A stretch of 27,136 nucleotides of DNA from UBA4720 sp051306215 (GTDB lineage: Bacteria; Gemmatimonadota; Gemmatimonadetes; Gemmatimonadales; Gemmatimonadaceae). Position 1 is the stretch's first letter; each line of letters begins with the position of its first letter. The notes beneath the pieces are model-generated. The model was given only the letters and a program-made list of their open reading frames with translations. It was not told where the DNA came from and did no database searches. Made by a program: the position numbers and the translations under genes. Shown piece after piece: positions 1 to 7,063 of this stretch. The DNA lies in assembly GCA_051306215.1 (NCBI GenBank), contig JBPPMU010000059.1:1-27136 (forward strand), read 5' to 3'.

Positions 1-8
1 ACTGCGGA

Positions 9-1223
9 CTACCCTTCAACTGGAAGCAGCTCATCGACTTCCTGCGGGCGCGACTCTCCGCTCCGTGAGAGGGCAAGCTTGGCGCTCAGCGGTCCCGCGA
101 TCTCGAACACGATGATCGCACCCAGCACGACTGTTGTGACGGTCGGCGCGATCTCCGGGAAACGCTCGCGGGTTACGATTACGAGGCCGACAGCGAGACC
201 CGCCTGGGCGAGTATCGAGAGGCCAAGCAGGCGCTCGACTTTCTCACCGAACTCGACCTTCTTCGCGGCGAAGTAAGTGCCGCCGAGCTTGCCCGACGCT
301 CGACCGACCACATATGCCGCGCCAAGCAGTCCGAGTGAAGGCAGGAGTGAAAGATTGAGGTCGGCTCCCGCCAGCACGAAGAAGATGACGTAAAGCGGAG
401 GATCGGTTCGCGAGAGCGCCTCGAAGAGCTTGCGGCTCTTCTTCGACAGGTTCGCCATCGTCGCACCCACGGCCAGGCTTCCTACGAGAGGCGACAGGTC
501 GAGTGCGCTCGAGATCCCGACTGTGAGGAGCACACACCCCACGAGCAGGATGAGCACCTCGCCCGACTCGACAACCTGCGATGCCCAGATCGCGAGAAGG
601 AGCCCGACAAGGAAGCCAAGCGCCGTTGAGCCGATGAGCTGCCAGAGCAGCGGAAAAATCGTCTGCGCGAGCCCGCGAAAGCTCACTCCGGTGTCAGTGA
701 GCATAGCTGACATGTCGAGCGTCATAGCCGCTACGCTGAACGCGAAGAGCGCAAGGATGTTGTTGAGCCCGATGATGCTCGTAACGACCTCGGTGAACGG
801 ACCTGACGCATTGTTCTCGCGAATCACCATCAGCGTCGAGGCGGCGCCTGTCTCAACCGCTATTGCGCCAAGCAGCAGCGCCACCGGCCACGGCTGGCCG
901 AGCGCCAGCATCAGCGCGAACACCAGTGTCGCGGCCGCGAGTGACTCGGCGACAGCCACAGTGAGCACCTTTCGCCCGATGAGCCGCATCCGCGAGAACT
1001 CGAACACCGCGCCGATCGAAAAGAGTATCAGACCGAGGCCGACCTCGCTGAATACGTGGAGCGCCTGAAGGTTCTCGTGGCTCACCCAGCCGAGAACGGA
1101 AGGCCCGACGATCATTCCCGCCAGCAGGTACCCCGTCACTTCAGGGATGCGGGCGAACTTCACGAGGTGACCGACCAGAAGCGCGAAGAGAAGGATCAGG
1201 CCGAGCGAGGTGAGCTCGTTCAC
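9..1223 (-). CDS. Cation:proton antiporter, CPA2 / KefB-like membrane domain
   Basis: A 404-residue, almost entirely hydrophobic protein with about 12 membrane segments. The N-terminus reads LVGHLVKFARIPEVTGYLLAG followed by GPSVLGW, the signature of the CPA2 (Na+/H+ exchanger, KefB) family, which exchanges Na+ or K+ for H+ across the inner membrane. The acidic/polar stretch SALDLSPLVGSLAVGA in the middle is also typical of the transport core. The protein stops after the last helices with a short polar tail, so it lacks the cytosolic TrkA-N/RCK domain that gates KefB and KefC. The start is GTG at 1223, overlapping the stop of the upstream gene as GTGA, so translation is probably coupled to that membrane-anchored protease-like protein. 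The transported cation cannot be told from sequence. Family assignment is confident; physiological role is not. Confidence 0.9.
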   Translation of the reverse strand: MNELTSLGLILLFALLVGHLVKFARIPEVTGYLLAGMIVGPSVLGWVSHENLQALHVFSEVGLGLILFSIGAVFEFSRMRLIGRKVLTVAVAESLAAATLVFALMLALGQPWPVALLLGAIAVETGAASTLMVIRENNASGPFTEVVTSIIGLNNILALFAFSVAAMTLDMSAMLTDTGVSFRGLAQTIFPLLWQLIGSTALGFLVGLLLAIWASQVVESGEVLILLVGCVLLTVGISSALDLSPLVGSLAVGATMANLSKKSRKLFEALSRTDPPLYVIFFVLAGADLNLSLLPSLGLLGAAYVVGRASGKLGGTYFAAKKVEFGEKVERLLGLSILAQAGLAVGLVIVTRERFPEIAPTVTTVVLGAIIVFEIAGPLSAKLALSRSGESRPQEVDELLPVEG

Positions 1224-1930
1224 CGCGCTGGACCGGGTGAAGCTGCGCCGACAGTATCGGCCGATGGGTCGATGGGAGCGACGGCCGTGGTGTCGGCAAG
1301 CAGTCGCCTCACCTCGCTCCCGGTCACGGCGGCGTAACCGTCGCCGCAGTCAACGACCATCCCGCGAAGCCTGCCTGCCAGGTCGAAGACGCCGGCACCG
1401 GCGAGCTCGGGCGTCAGCGGAACGCCCAAAACGTATTTCTCCACGATGCGCGCGCCGCACCTGCCGTATGAGCGTCCGCCGGACATGCCGTACCATGAAA
1501 CGACTCTTTCCCCCGGGTCACGTCCGACGACGAGCACCCAGTCTCGTCTCACCGAGTCGGAGTCGAGCGCGAATGGCGGTCGAAGCGAATCGGCCATGAC
1601 CGGCTGGACGAGAAGCACCGGGCGTTCCGGCGACGTGGAGATCACGCTGTCGCGAATACCCCATTTGATTCCCGATGCCCCCCGCGTTGGAACGCGAACG
1701 ACCTGCGGCGCGATGGCTGCAACACGCTCGTTGATGTACCCCGATATACTGCGAAGCTGGCTCTCCTGGGTGAGCCTCTGAAGCGTTGAGGCTTCACTCG
1801 GCGGCGCAGCCTGCGTACCACCCGGCCCGACCAGCGCAGCGCGCGCGAGCAGGCCGAGCGCGATGATCACGATCGCGGCGACAATGAGTGCGCCCAGGTA
1901 CTTCCGGCTCAGCTCGGTTTCTTCTGCCAT
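1220..1930 (-). CDS. Membrane-anchored trypsin-like (HtrA-type) protein without a catalytic triad
   Basis: A 236-residue protein with a short cytosolic N-terminus, one membrane anchor at about residues 11-33, a linker, and a domain at about 75-212 that reads like a decayed S1C (HtrA) protease. APQVVRV and ASGIKWGIRDSVIST occupy the place of the strands around the catalytic His, and DWVLVVGRDPG resembles the usual GDWVLAIGNP segment. AGAGVFDLAGRLRGMV sits where proteases have GNSGGPLxxxxGxVxG, so the nucleophilic Ser is missing; I also see no catalytic His. Cys158 and Cys195 could form a disulfide on the outer side. It is the first gene of a two-gene unit: its TGA overlaps the GTG of the antiporter. 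I infer a non-enzymatic partner or sensor for the antiporter. The fold assignment is motif reading by eye and needs a profile search. Confidence 0.7.
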   Translation of the reverse strand: MAEETELSRKYLGALIVAAIVIIALGLLARAALVGPGGTQAAPPSEASTLQRLTQESQLRSISGYINERVAAIAPQVVRVPTRGASGIKWGIRDSVISTSPERPVLLVQPVMADSLRPPFALDSDSVRRDWVLVVGRDPGERVVSWYGMSGGRSYGRCGARIVEKYVLGVPLTPELAGAGVFDLAGRLRGMVVDCGDGYAAVTGSEVRRLLADTTAVAPIDPSADTVGAASPGPAR

Positions 1931-2052
1931 GGTCGAAGTCTAGGCAAGCAGGTTGCCAGAGTAGAAGCTCGTCGGGTTGCGCATCGAAGCCCTAGATTAC
2001 CGTTGCCGCGCCAGCCCGGGAAGGCGCGGGATCAGTCTCAAGGAGTAGCGAC
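1931..2052. promoter_or_regulatory. Divergent intergenic region, protease-like gene / stress protein
   Basis: This 122-base gap separates two divergently transcribed genes and must hold both promoters, but no convincing -35/-10 pair stands out. The only clear signal is the ribosome binding site AAGGAG at 2040-2045 for the stress protein, seven bases before its ATG. The minus-strand gene has no recognisable Shine-Dalgarno sequence. Confidence 0.4.
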
Positions 2053-2898
2053 ATGGGAAGCAGCACGAAGCCGCGGCTTGACCGCATTCTCGTTTCAGTC
2101 GATTTCGCCGAGCCGTCGCTCGTCGCAGCACGATGGGTGGCTGACCACTTCGCGCCGCAGGCAGAGATCATTCTCGCTCACATCATCGAGCCGCCGCCAG
2201 CAACGCGGACCAACGTGATGCGGTACCCGTCGGTTGAGACAATCGTCAACAAGGTCCACGTCGATGCCCAGAAGCGTTTGCGGGAGCTGTGTCAGAGCAT
2301 TGCCCCCGAGCGTGCAAGGGAGGAGATAAGGGTCGGCGTTCCGCATGACGAGCTCGTTCAGCTCGCCGAGAGCGTCGGCGCGGATATCGTCGTCGTCGGG
2401 CGGCAGGACCTCGCATCGTCCGGCTGGGCTCGCATAGGCATCACCGCGCAGCGGGTTCTTCGTAAGTCTCCGGTGCCAATTCTGCTGGTGACCGGTGCGC
2501 GGGATCATCCGCCCGCAAGCGTTCTCGTGGCTGTCGACGAAAGTGCAACGACGCACGCCGTAATTCGCTGGGGAGCATTCATGTCCCACCTGTTTACAGC
2601 GAAAGCGACGGTTGTGCACGCCGCCGGCACCGAAGAATCCCCGGACGAGGATGTCTGGATCGCCGAAGAAATCGGGAAGTCGTCGAGCGGCGCGGTGATG
2701 GAGCAGCGGATCACGCGGACCGATGCGCGGCCGGCCGAGTCGATAATCGGTGAAGCGCGCGCACTCGGAAGCGACCTCATCGTGATCGGGAGCAGCGGAG
2801 CCGGCGCGGCGAGCCAACTCCTGTTCGGGAGCGTCGCTGAGAGCGTCCTGCTTTCCACCCCGTGTCCCGTGCTTGTCGTACTTCCGATAGGTGGCTAA
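2053..2898 (+). CDS. Tandem-domain universal stress protein (UspA family)
   Basis: A 281-residue cytosolic protein made of two USP domains, about residues 9-147 and 154-278. Each begins with the beta-strand and Asp typical of the family (RILVSVDFAEPS; SVLVAVDESATT) and ends with a strand reading PVPILLV or CPVLVV. Domain 2 has the full ATP-binding motif G-2x-G-9x-G-S (G246, G249, G259, S260). In domain 1 the equivalent positions read G116, D119, G129, I130, so two of the four motif positions are lost and it probably does not bind ATP. Universal stress proteins accumulate under starvation or stress, and ATP binding tunes their partner interactions. The ATG is supported by AAGGAG seven bases upstream. 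The gene stands alone on its strand. Confidence 0.93.
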   Translation: MGSSTKPRLDRILVSVDFAEPSLVAARWVADHFAPQAEIILAHIIEPPPATRTNVMRYPSVETIVNKVHVDAQKRLRELCQSIAPERAREEIRVGVPHDELVQLAESVGADIVVVGRQDLASSGWARIGITAQRVLRKSPVPILLVTGARDHPPASVLVAVDESATTHAVIRWGAFMSHLFTAKATVVHAAGTEESPDEDVWIAEEIGKSSSGAVMEQRITRTDARPAESIIGEARALGSDLIVIGSSGAGAASQLLFGSVAESVLLSTPCPVLVVLPIGG

Positions 2899-2904
2899 GC
2901 CCGC

Positions 2905-3090
2905 TCAGCGCTCCCACTCCCAGATGCAACGACAGCCGTGGCGGCAGGTGCAGTAGGGATTCGGGATCACGTGGGTCTGCTCGCCGGCCTGAAGGCGCAG
3001 GCCATGCCGGGATGCGCAACTCGAACAGGTGTCTTCATCCATTGTCGCGACGTACGTCTTCGCGACTGCTGCTGAGGAAATTTGGTCCAT
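2905..3090 (-). CDS. Possible small cysteine-rich protein (CxxC ... CxC ... CxC)
   Basis: An open frame on the minus strand ends at 2905 and carries an ordered cysteine pattern: CSSC, then about 25 residues including NPYCTC, then GCRC and an acidic/aromatic end (IWEWER). CxxC followed by a C-terminal NPxC...GCRC resembles the metal-binding tail of Mu gpF / SPP1 gp7-type head morphogenesis domains and of small free-standing relatives. I draw the start at the ATG at 3090 (61 residues), but GGAG directly abuts it, so spacing is poor. An ATG at 3042 would give 45 residues, and the frame stays open up to a TTG at 3204. It could be a real zinc-binding small protein, a remnant of a longer gene, or chance. 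The plus strand of this region has no credible gene. Confidence 0.35.
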   Translation of the reverse strand: MDQISSAAVAKTYVATMDEDTCSSCASRHGLRLQAGEQTHVIPNPYCTCRHGCRCIWEWER

Positions 3091-3514
3091 CTCCGCGGCA
3101 ATATTGGTTGGAATCTCGCGGCCCGCCACTCTCTGGCGATCACCAAATTCGCAACAACCGCCTTGGGGAGAATCCACCCCCCGGTGGGAAATCCAATCCG
3201 CCAAACGTCTGCCAAGTGCGAAAGCTCACCGGATCTGGGTGTGCCTACGCGCCTGTAAGTCCTTTGCTAGAAATGACTTGAATCGCACAAACCGGCGGTC
3301 TAACATGCTTCCTGAAATTGGTTCCGGCGTTGCCCGGTCGCCCACTACATCGGCCGTTTCCACATTCATTGACGCCGCCGGCTCGTATCCCGCTAACTTA
3401 CATGGGTGAGCGCCTTCACGGGCGCGTCCAACTCTCGACATGGGCATGACCTGATCGTGTTCCCTCCCTGCCGTCAGCTGGGTGTTCCCCACATCGGCGA
3501 CCCCGGGAGGGTCC
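3091..3514. promoter_or_regulatory. Long leader / control region upstream of the Crp-like gene
   Basis: More than 400 bases with no credible gene and locally lower GC than the flanks. Two candidate promoters for the downstream Crp-family gene are visible: TTGAAT, 17 bases, TAACAT at 3278-3306, and TTGACG, 19 bases, TAACTT at 3369-3399. A symmetric GTGA-N6-TCAC site at 3406-3419 would overlap the start point of the second. The ribosome binding site GGGAGG lies at 3505-3510. Promoter calls are by eye; the spacing of the first is better and the -35 of the second is better. Confidence 0.35.
3406..3419. promoter_or_regulatory. CRP/FNR-type symmetric operator candidate, GTGA-N6-TCAC
   Basis: GTGA, six bases, TCAC is the core of the two half-sites bound by CRP-family dimers. 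It lies 95 bases before the start of a Crp/Fnr-family gene and just after the possible -10 at 3394-3399. That position would fit repression by the gene's own product. A random 8-base match is expected about 0.009 times in a region of this length, but the binding specificity of this regulator is unknown, so autoregulation is only an inference. Confidence 0.35.
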
Positions 3515-4234
3515 ATGTCACCGCCGGAACAGAAGTTTGAGCGCAACCGCTTGCTCAGGGCGCTCGACGCCGACGACTATCGCTGGATTGCACCACAGCT
3601 CGAAGCTGTGACGATGAAGTCTGGCGACGTCCTGGCCGAGGAAAATCAGCCTTTCACGCATGTCTACTTCATGGGTACCGGCGTCGCTTCGGTCACGAAC
3701 CAGGTGTCAGGCGGGACGGTCGAAGTAGGAACAGTCGGTAACGAAGGCCTGGCAGGTCTCAGTGTTTACCTCGGCGGCGGCGGCGGAATCCCCAGCCGTA
3801 CGTTCGTGCAGGTGCCGGGCGAGGGAAAGCGCATGCCTGCCGCCGCGTTCGCGGCTGGCGCCGGGGAACGTCCCGGGCTTCAACGAATCCTTAAGCGATA
3901 CGTGCAGGCATACCTCATCCAGGTCTCGCAGACTGCAGCGTGCAATCGCGCGCACAGTGTCGAGGAGCGCTGCGCGCGATGGCTGCTCATGACGCACGAC
4001 CGTGTGGGCGGCGGCCACACCTTCCCACTCACCCACCAGTTCCTCGCCTACATGCTCGGCGTGCGCCGCGCCGGCGTGACAGTGGCAGCCGGCATTCTCC
4101 AGAAGGCGGGATTGATCCACTACACGCGCGGGAGCATAACCATCTCTGACCGCACCGGCCTCGAGGCGGCCTCCTGCGAATGCTACGGCGTCGTGGCGGA
4201 ACACGTCGACCGTCTCACTTGCCCCGCGCACTGA
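3515..4234 (+). CDS. Crp/Fnr-family transcriptional regulator
   Basis: A 239-residue DNA-binding regulator. Residues about 12-115 form a cyclic-nucleotide-binding-type beta barrel (SGDVLAEENQPFTHVYFMGTGVASV). A dimer helix lies at about 120-155, and a winged helix-turn-helix at about 172-212 (LTHQFLAYMLGVRRAGVTVAA, then the wing GLIHYTRGSITI). The barrel lacks the cAMP phosphate-binding signature, and there is no N-terminal Fe-S cysteine cluster, so the effector is unknown. The C-terminal SCECY segment recurs, as I recall, in a Crp subgroup of soil bacteria. I chose the ATG at 3515 because GGGAGG lies four bases upstream and the conserved domain begins just after; a GTG at 3482 would add 11 residues of low-complexity sequence. 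A symmetric GTGA-N6-TCAC site upstream suggests autoregulation. Confidence 0.9.
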   Translation: MSPPEQKFERNRLLRALDADDYRWIAPQLEAVTMKSGDVLAEENQPFTHVYFMGTGVASVTNQVSGGTVEVGTVGNEGLAGLSVYLGGGGGIPSRTFVQVPGEGKRMPAAAFAAGAGERPGLQRILKRYVQAYLIQVSQTAACNRAHSVEERCARWLLMTHDRVGGGHTFPLTHQFLAYMLGVRRAGVTVAAGILQKAGLIHYTRGSITISDRTGLEAASCECYGVVAEHVDRLTCPAH

Positions 4235-4336
4235 GGCGGAAACCTCCGGAGAGCATGAGCCGTACGGTAAGAGATTCAAACCATTGCGGTGCCGCGGGCG
4301 TCTGACCCGGCGGACCATCTTACCCGGAGTCTCTTC

Positions 4337-5230
4337 ATGCGCTCGTTCGCAGCATCAATGCTCGCGCTCGTCACAGTCCTGCCGGCCGTGGCAATCGCTC
4401 AGGACAACCTCGATGCACCCCGCCGGGTTTTCAGCGGCGAAGTCTCCAGCGGCTCATGGCTCCGGGTGCGAACGATGAAGGGGGACATCCAGGTACGCGA
4501 AGGGACGGGAGCCACAGCGATCGTCACTGCCTCACGCAAGAGCGGTCGCGGCTCGATGGAGGGAATAACCTTCGATGTCAGGCGCGATGGGTCGGGCGTG
4601 ACGGTTTGCGCGATTTATCCGCACACCCGCCGCTGCGATGAGGACGGCTATCAGTCATCGTGGCGGCGCAGCGACGGGAACCTCGCCTCGGTCAACTTCA
4701 CGGTTGAGCTGCCGCGCGGCGTCAAGCTCCTTGCATCGACCGGGAACGGCGACGTGAACGTCCGGGGCGCAGGTGAAGAAGTACAGGCGAGCTCCGGGAA
4801 CGGAGAGGTGAGAGTGCTCGGGTCGGGCGGGCGCGTAAGGGCAAGCACGGGCAATGGCGATGTCCAGGTGAGTGATGCGAAGGGAGCCGTGCGCGTGAGC
4901 AGCGGCAACGGCGACATCACTGTCGGAACGACGATGGGCCCGGTATCCGCGTCGACAGGCAACGGGCGCATCGACGTGAGAATGGCCGAGCTAAGCGAAG
5001 GCGACATGGACTTCACTACCGGCAACGGGTCAATCGAGTTGCGCCTTCCGGCAAATCTTTCCGCTGACGTCGTGGCAAATGTGTCGCTGCGGAGATTCGA
5101 GACCGAGTTCCCCATGCAGCTGCCAGGGCGTTTCTCAGGCAGCCGGATCGAGGGGAAGATCGGCGAGGGCGGACGCCGGATCAGGGTGAGCACGGGCAAC
5201 GGTCGGGTAGCGCTCCTGAAAAACGACTGA
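4337..5230 (+). CDS. Secreted DUF4097-family repeat protein
   Basis: A 297-residue exported protein. The signal peptide is about residues 1-21, with probable cleavage after AIA before QDN. The body belongs to the DUF4097/DUF4098 adhesin-like family, predicted to form a beta-solenoid. Seven (S/T)GNG turns are visible, with glycines at residues 136, 154, 172, 190, 208, 229 and 287. The first five are exactly 18 residues apart, as expected for one solenoid coil per repeat. Cys91 and Cys100 may pair. The ATG at 4337 is preceded by CGGAG and begins the signal peptide, so I prefer it to an upstream start at 4289. Function is unknown; such proteins lie in the periplasm or on the surface. It ends 25 bases before the convergent histidine kinase gene. 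Confidence 0.88.
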   Translation: MRSFAASMLALVTVLPAVAIAQDNLDAPRRVFSGEVSSGSWLRVRTMKGDIQVREGTGATAIVTASRKSGRGSMEGITFDVRRDGSGVTVCAIYPHTRRCDEDGYQSSWRRSDGNLASVNFTVELPRGVKLLASTGNGDVNVRGAGEEVQASSGNGEVRVLGSGGRVRASTGNGDVQVSDAKGAVRVSSGNGDITVGTTMGPVSASTGNGRIDVRMAELSEGDMDFTTGNGSIELRLPANLSADVVANVSLRRFETEFPMQLPGRFSGSRIEGKIGEGGRRIRVSTGNGRVALLKND

Positions 5231-5255
5231 ATCTGCTGCGTCGCGCGAGGGCGGC

Positions 5256-7046
5256 TCAGGGAGCGGGCGGGTGGAACCCGGCGTGGGGGATTGTAAACGA
5301 GAATGTGCTCCCCTCGCCGGGAACGCTCCGCACGGCGATCTCACCGCCGTGCGCCTCGACGATACCGCGCGCAATTGACAAGCCGAGCCCGGTGCCGAGG
5401 CTCGCGCGATCGTGTGCCTGCCAGAACGGCTCGAACAGGTGCGGGATCTGATCTGCGGAAATGCCCGACCCGGTATCGGACACGGAGAAGCACATATCCC
5501 CCGCGGCATTCGCACCCGCGCCGACAGTGATGCTGCCGCCCTCCCGCGTGAACTTTATCGCGTTGCCGATCAGGTTCGAGAACACCTGCAGAAGCCTGTC
5601 ACGATCGGCAAACATCGATAATGGCGCCTGGTCGGAGTCGAACTCGAGGCGGATGTGCTTCTCCACCGCCTGCTGCCTGAACTGCTCTTCGACTTCCTGC
5701 AGCAGTTCCTTTGTCTCGATCGGACCGGGCGACACCGCAAGGCCATGACCCGACTGGACCCGCGCTGCGTCGAGAAGATCGTGTATCAGCCGGTTCATCC
5801 TTTCGACCGTCCTTTTCACGATCTGGAGATGATGCTCGCGGTCTGACTCACGCCGCGTTGGCGACGAAAGAGCATCGGCGACTATCCCGATCGTGTGCAG
5901 CGGGTTCTTGAGGTCGTGCGACACAACCCTCAACATCTGGTCGCGGTACTTGAGCGCCTCCTCCGCCTCGGCCCTCGCGCGCTGCTCACGCTCGATCACC
6001 AGCACCCTGCCCAGCGCCGCTGCGGCGAGATCGCCGAGCGCGGTGACATAGGCGATTTCCGAATCGGAGAAGCGCGGCGCACTTCCATCTGGAATCAGGA
6101 CAATGTTCCCGAACAATCCGGTCTCGAGCCTGAGTGGTATCTCGAGCGGCCCCGGATCGTAATCTGAAGCAGCCGGACCTGCCTCACTCGAGGCGACTGT
6201 CTCGACCCCTGAATCAGTCACCCGGTCCAGCCGGACGGCCGAGCTTCGCGTCCACTGCATTGCCGCAGCCGTCACCTGGCGGCCCACTTCCTCAACGGAC
6301 GGTGCTATACTCAGCGTCCCAGCGACGTGATGGAGTGACGCCTCCTCCTCGACTCCCTGTCTCAGCTGGCTGGCCAGCAGGTCGAGGCGACGCACGAGCC
6401 AGCCAACCACGATCACGATCAGGAGCGCAAAGAGCGCAAGAAGCGAGACGGTGGCCGTCGCCCATCGCTCGTCCGACGCAACCGTGGCGCGCATCGTCAT
6501 CTCGGCGCGGATCACCGCCGCGTTTGCCTGGTCTGCTGCGCGAAGCACCGCATTGACCCTGCGGTCGCCCTCGGAAATCGCCTCGATCAGCTCTTCGCGC
6601 GTTCTTCTTCCTGCGAGAAGGTCCTCGGGTTCTTCGAGCCATGCCTGCTTGCGTGCATGGAGCTCGGAAACTGCGGTAGCTACCTCAGGGCCGAGCTGCG
6701 GAGCAAGTCGCAAGAGGCGCTCAGTCGCCTCACGGTCTCTTTCAAGGCCCGCCTTGAAGTCGTCGAGGTAAGTGCTGTCGCCGGTCAGCTCGTATCCGCG
6801 AATTGCAGCGAGCTCGGAGACGAAGGCATTCTGCACTTCGAGGAGAGCGCTCCGTGTCGGAAGGGCGACGTCGGCAACCTGTTCCCGGAGCCGCTCGGTA
6901 TGCCTCCGCGCCCAGAGCGGAATAATTACGAGCATCGCGAGCAACGCTCCGGTGACGAGGGGCATGTGCCTCATCCACCGTCGCAACGGCTCGCGACGCT
7001 CGAGATTCGTCGCGATCCTGTGCCGCGGCTTTGCGAGCTTGTTCAC
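5256..7046 (-). CDS. CHASE3-GAF sensor histidine kinase (orphan)
   Basis: A 596-residue membrane-bound histidine kinase. Transmembrane helices at about 30-46 and 197-217 flank a helical extracytoplasmic domain (ELAAIRGYELTGDSTYLDDF) that matches CHASE3. A GAF-like domain covers about 232-350 and a HisKA helix pair has the phospho-acceptor His377 in VVSHDLKNPL. The ATPase domain has the N box NLIGNAIKF (491-499), the G1 motif DTGSGI (524-529) and the G2 motif GTGLGLSI (551-558). All catalytic motifs are intact. No response regulator gene occurs anywhere in the window, so its partner is elsewhere. The start is GTG at 7046 with only a weak ribosome binding site, 17 bases after the ornithine aminotransferase stop, so the two are probably co-transcribed. 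The ligand of CHASE3 sensors is generally unknown. Confidence 0.93.
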   Translation of the reverse strand: MNKLAKPRHRIATNLERREPLRRWMRHMPLVTGALLAMLVIIPLWARRHTERLREQVADVALPTRSALLEVQNAFVSELAAIRGYELTGDSTYLDDFKAGLERDREATERLLRLAPQLGPEVATAVSELHARKQAWLEEPEDLLAGRRTREELIEAISEGDRRVNAVLRAADQANAAVIRAEMTMRATVASDERWATATVSLLALFALLIVIVVGWLVRRLDLLASQLRQGVEEEASLHHVAGTLSIAPSVEEVGRQVTAAAMQWTRSSAVRLDRVTDSGVETVASSEAGPAASDYDPGPLEIPLRLETGLFGNIVLIPDGSAPRFSDSEIAYVTALGDLAAAALGRVLVIEREQRARAEAEEALKYRDQMLRVVSHDLKNPLHTIGIVADALSSPTRRESDREHHLQIVKRTVERMNRLIHDLLDAARVQSGHGLAVSPGPIETKELLQEVEEQFRQQAVEKHIRLEFDSDQAPLSMFADRDRLLQVFSNLIGNAIKFTREGGSITVGAGANAAGDMCFSVSDTGSGISADQIPHLFEPFWQAHDRASLGTGLGLSIARGIVEAHGGEIAVRSVPGEGSTFSFTIPHAGFHPPAP

Positions 7047-7063
7047 GCGAAGCTAGATCTTCA

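Noticed and set aside
430..1068. 212-codon open frame on the plus strand
   Set aside because: It lies wholly antisense to the antiporter and its sequence is Ser/Arg/Pro-rich with no recognisable domain; it is a shadow of the GC-rich codons.
2095..2817. 240-codon open frame on the minus strand
   Set aside because: Antisense to the universal stress protein, with Arg/Asp/Cys-rich composition and no motif.
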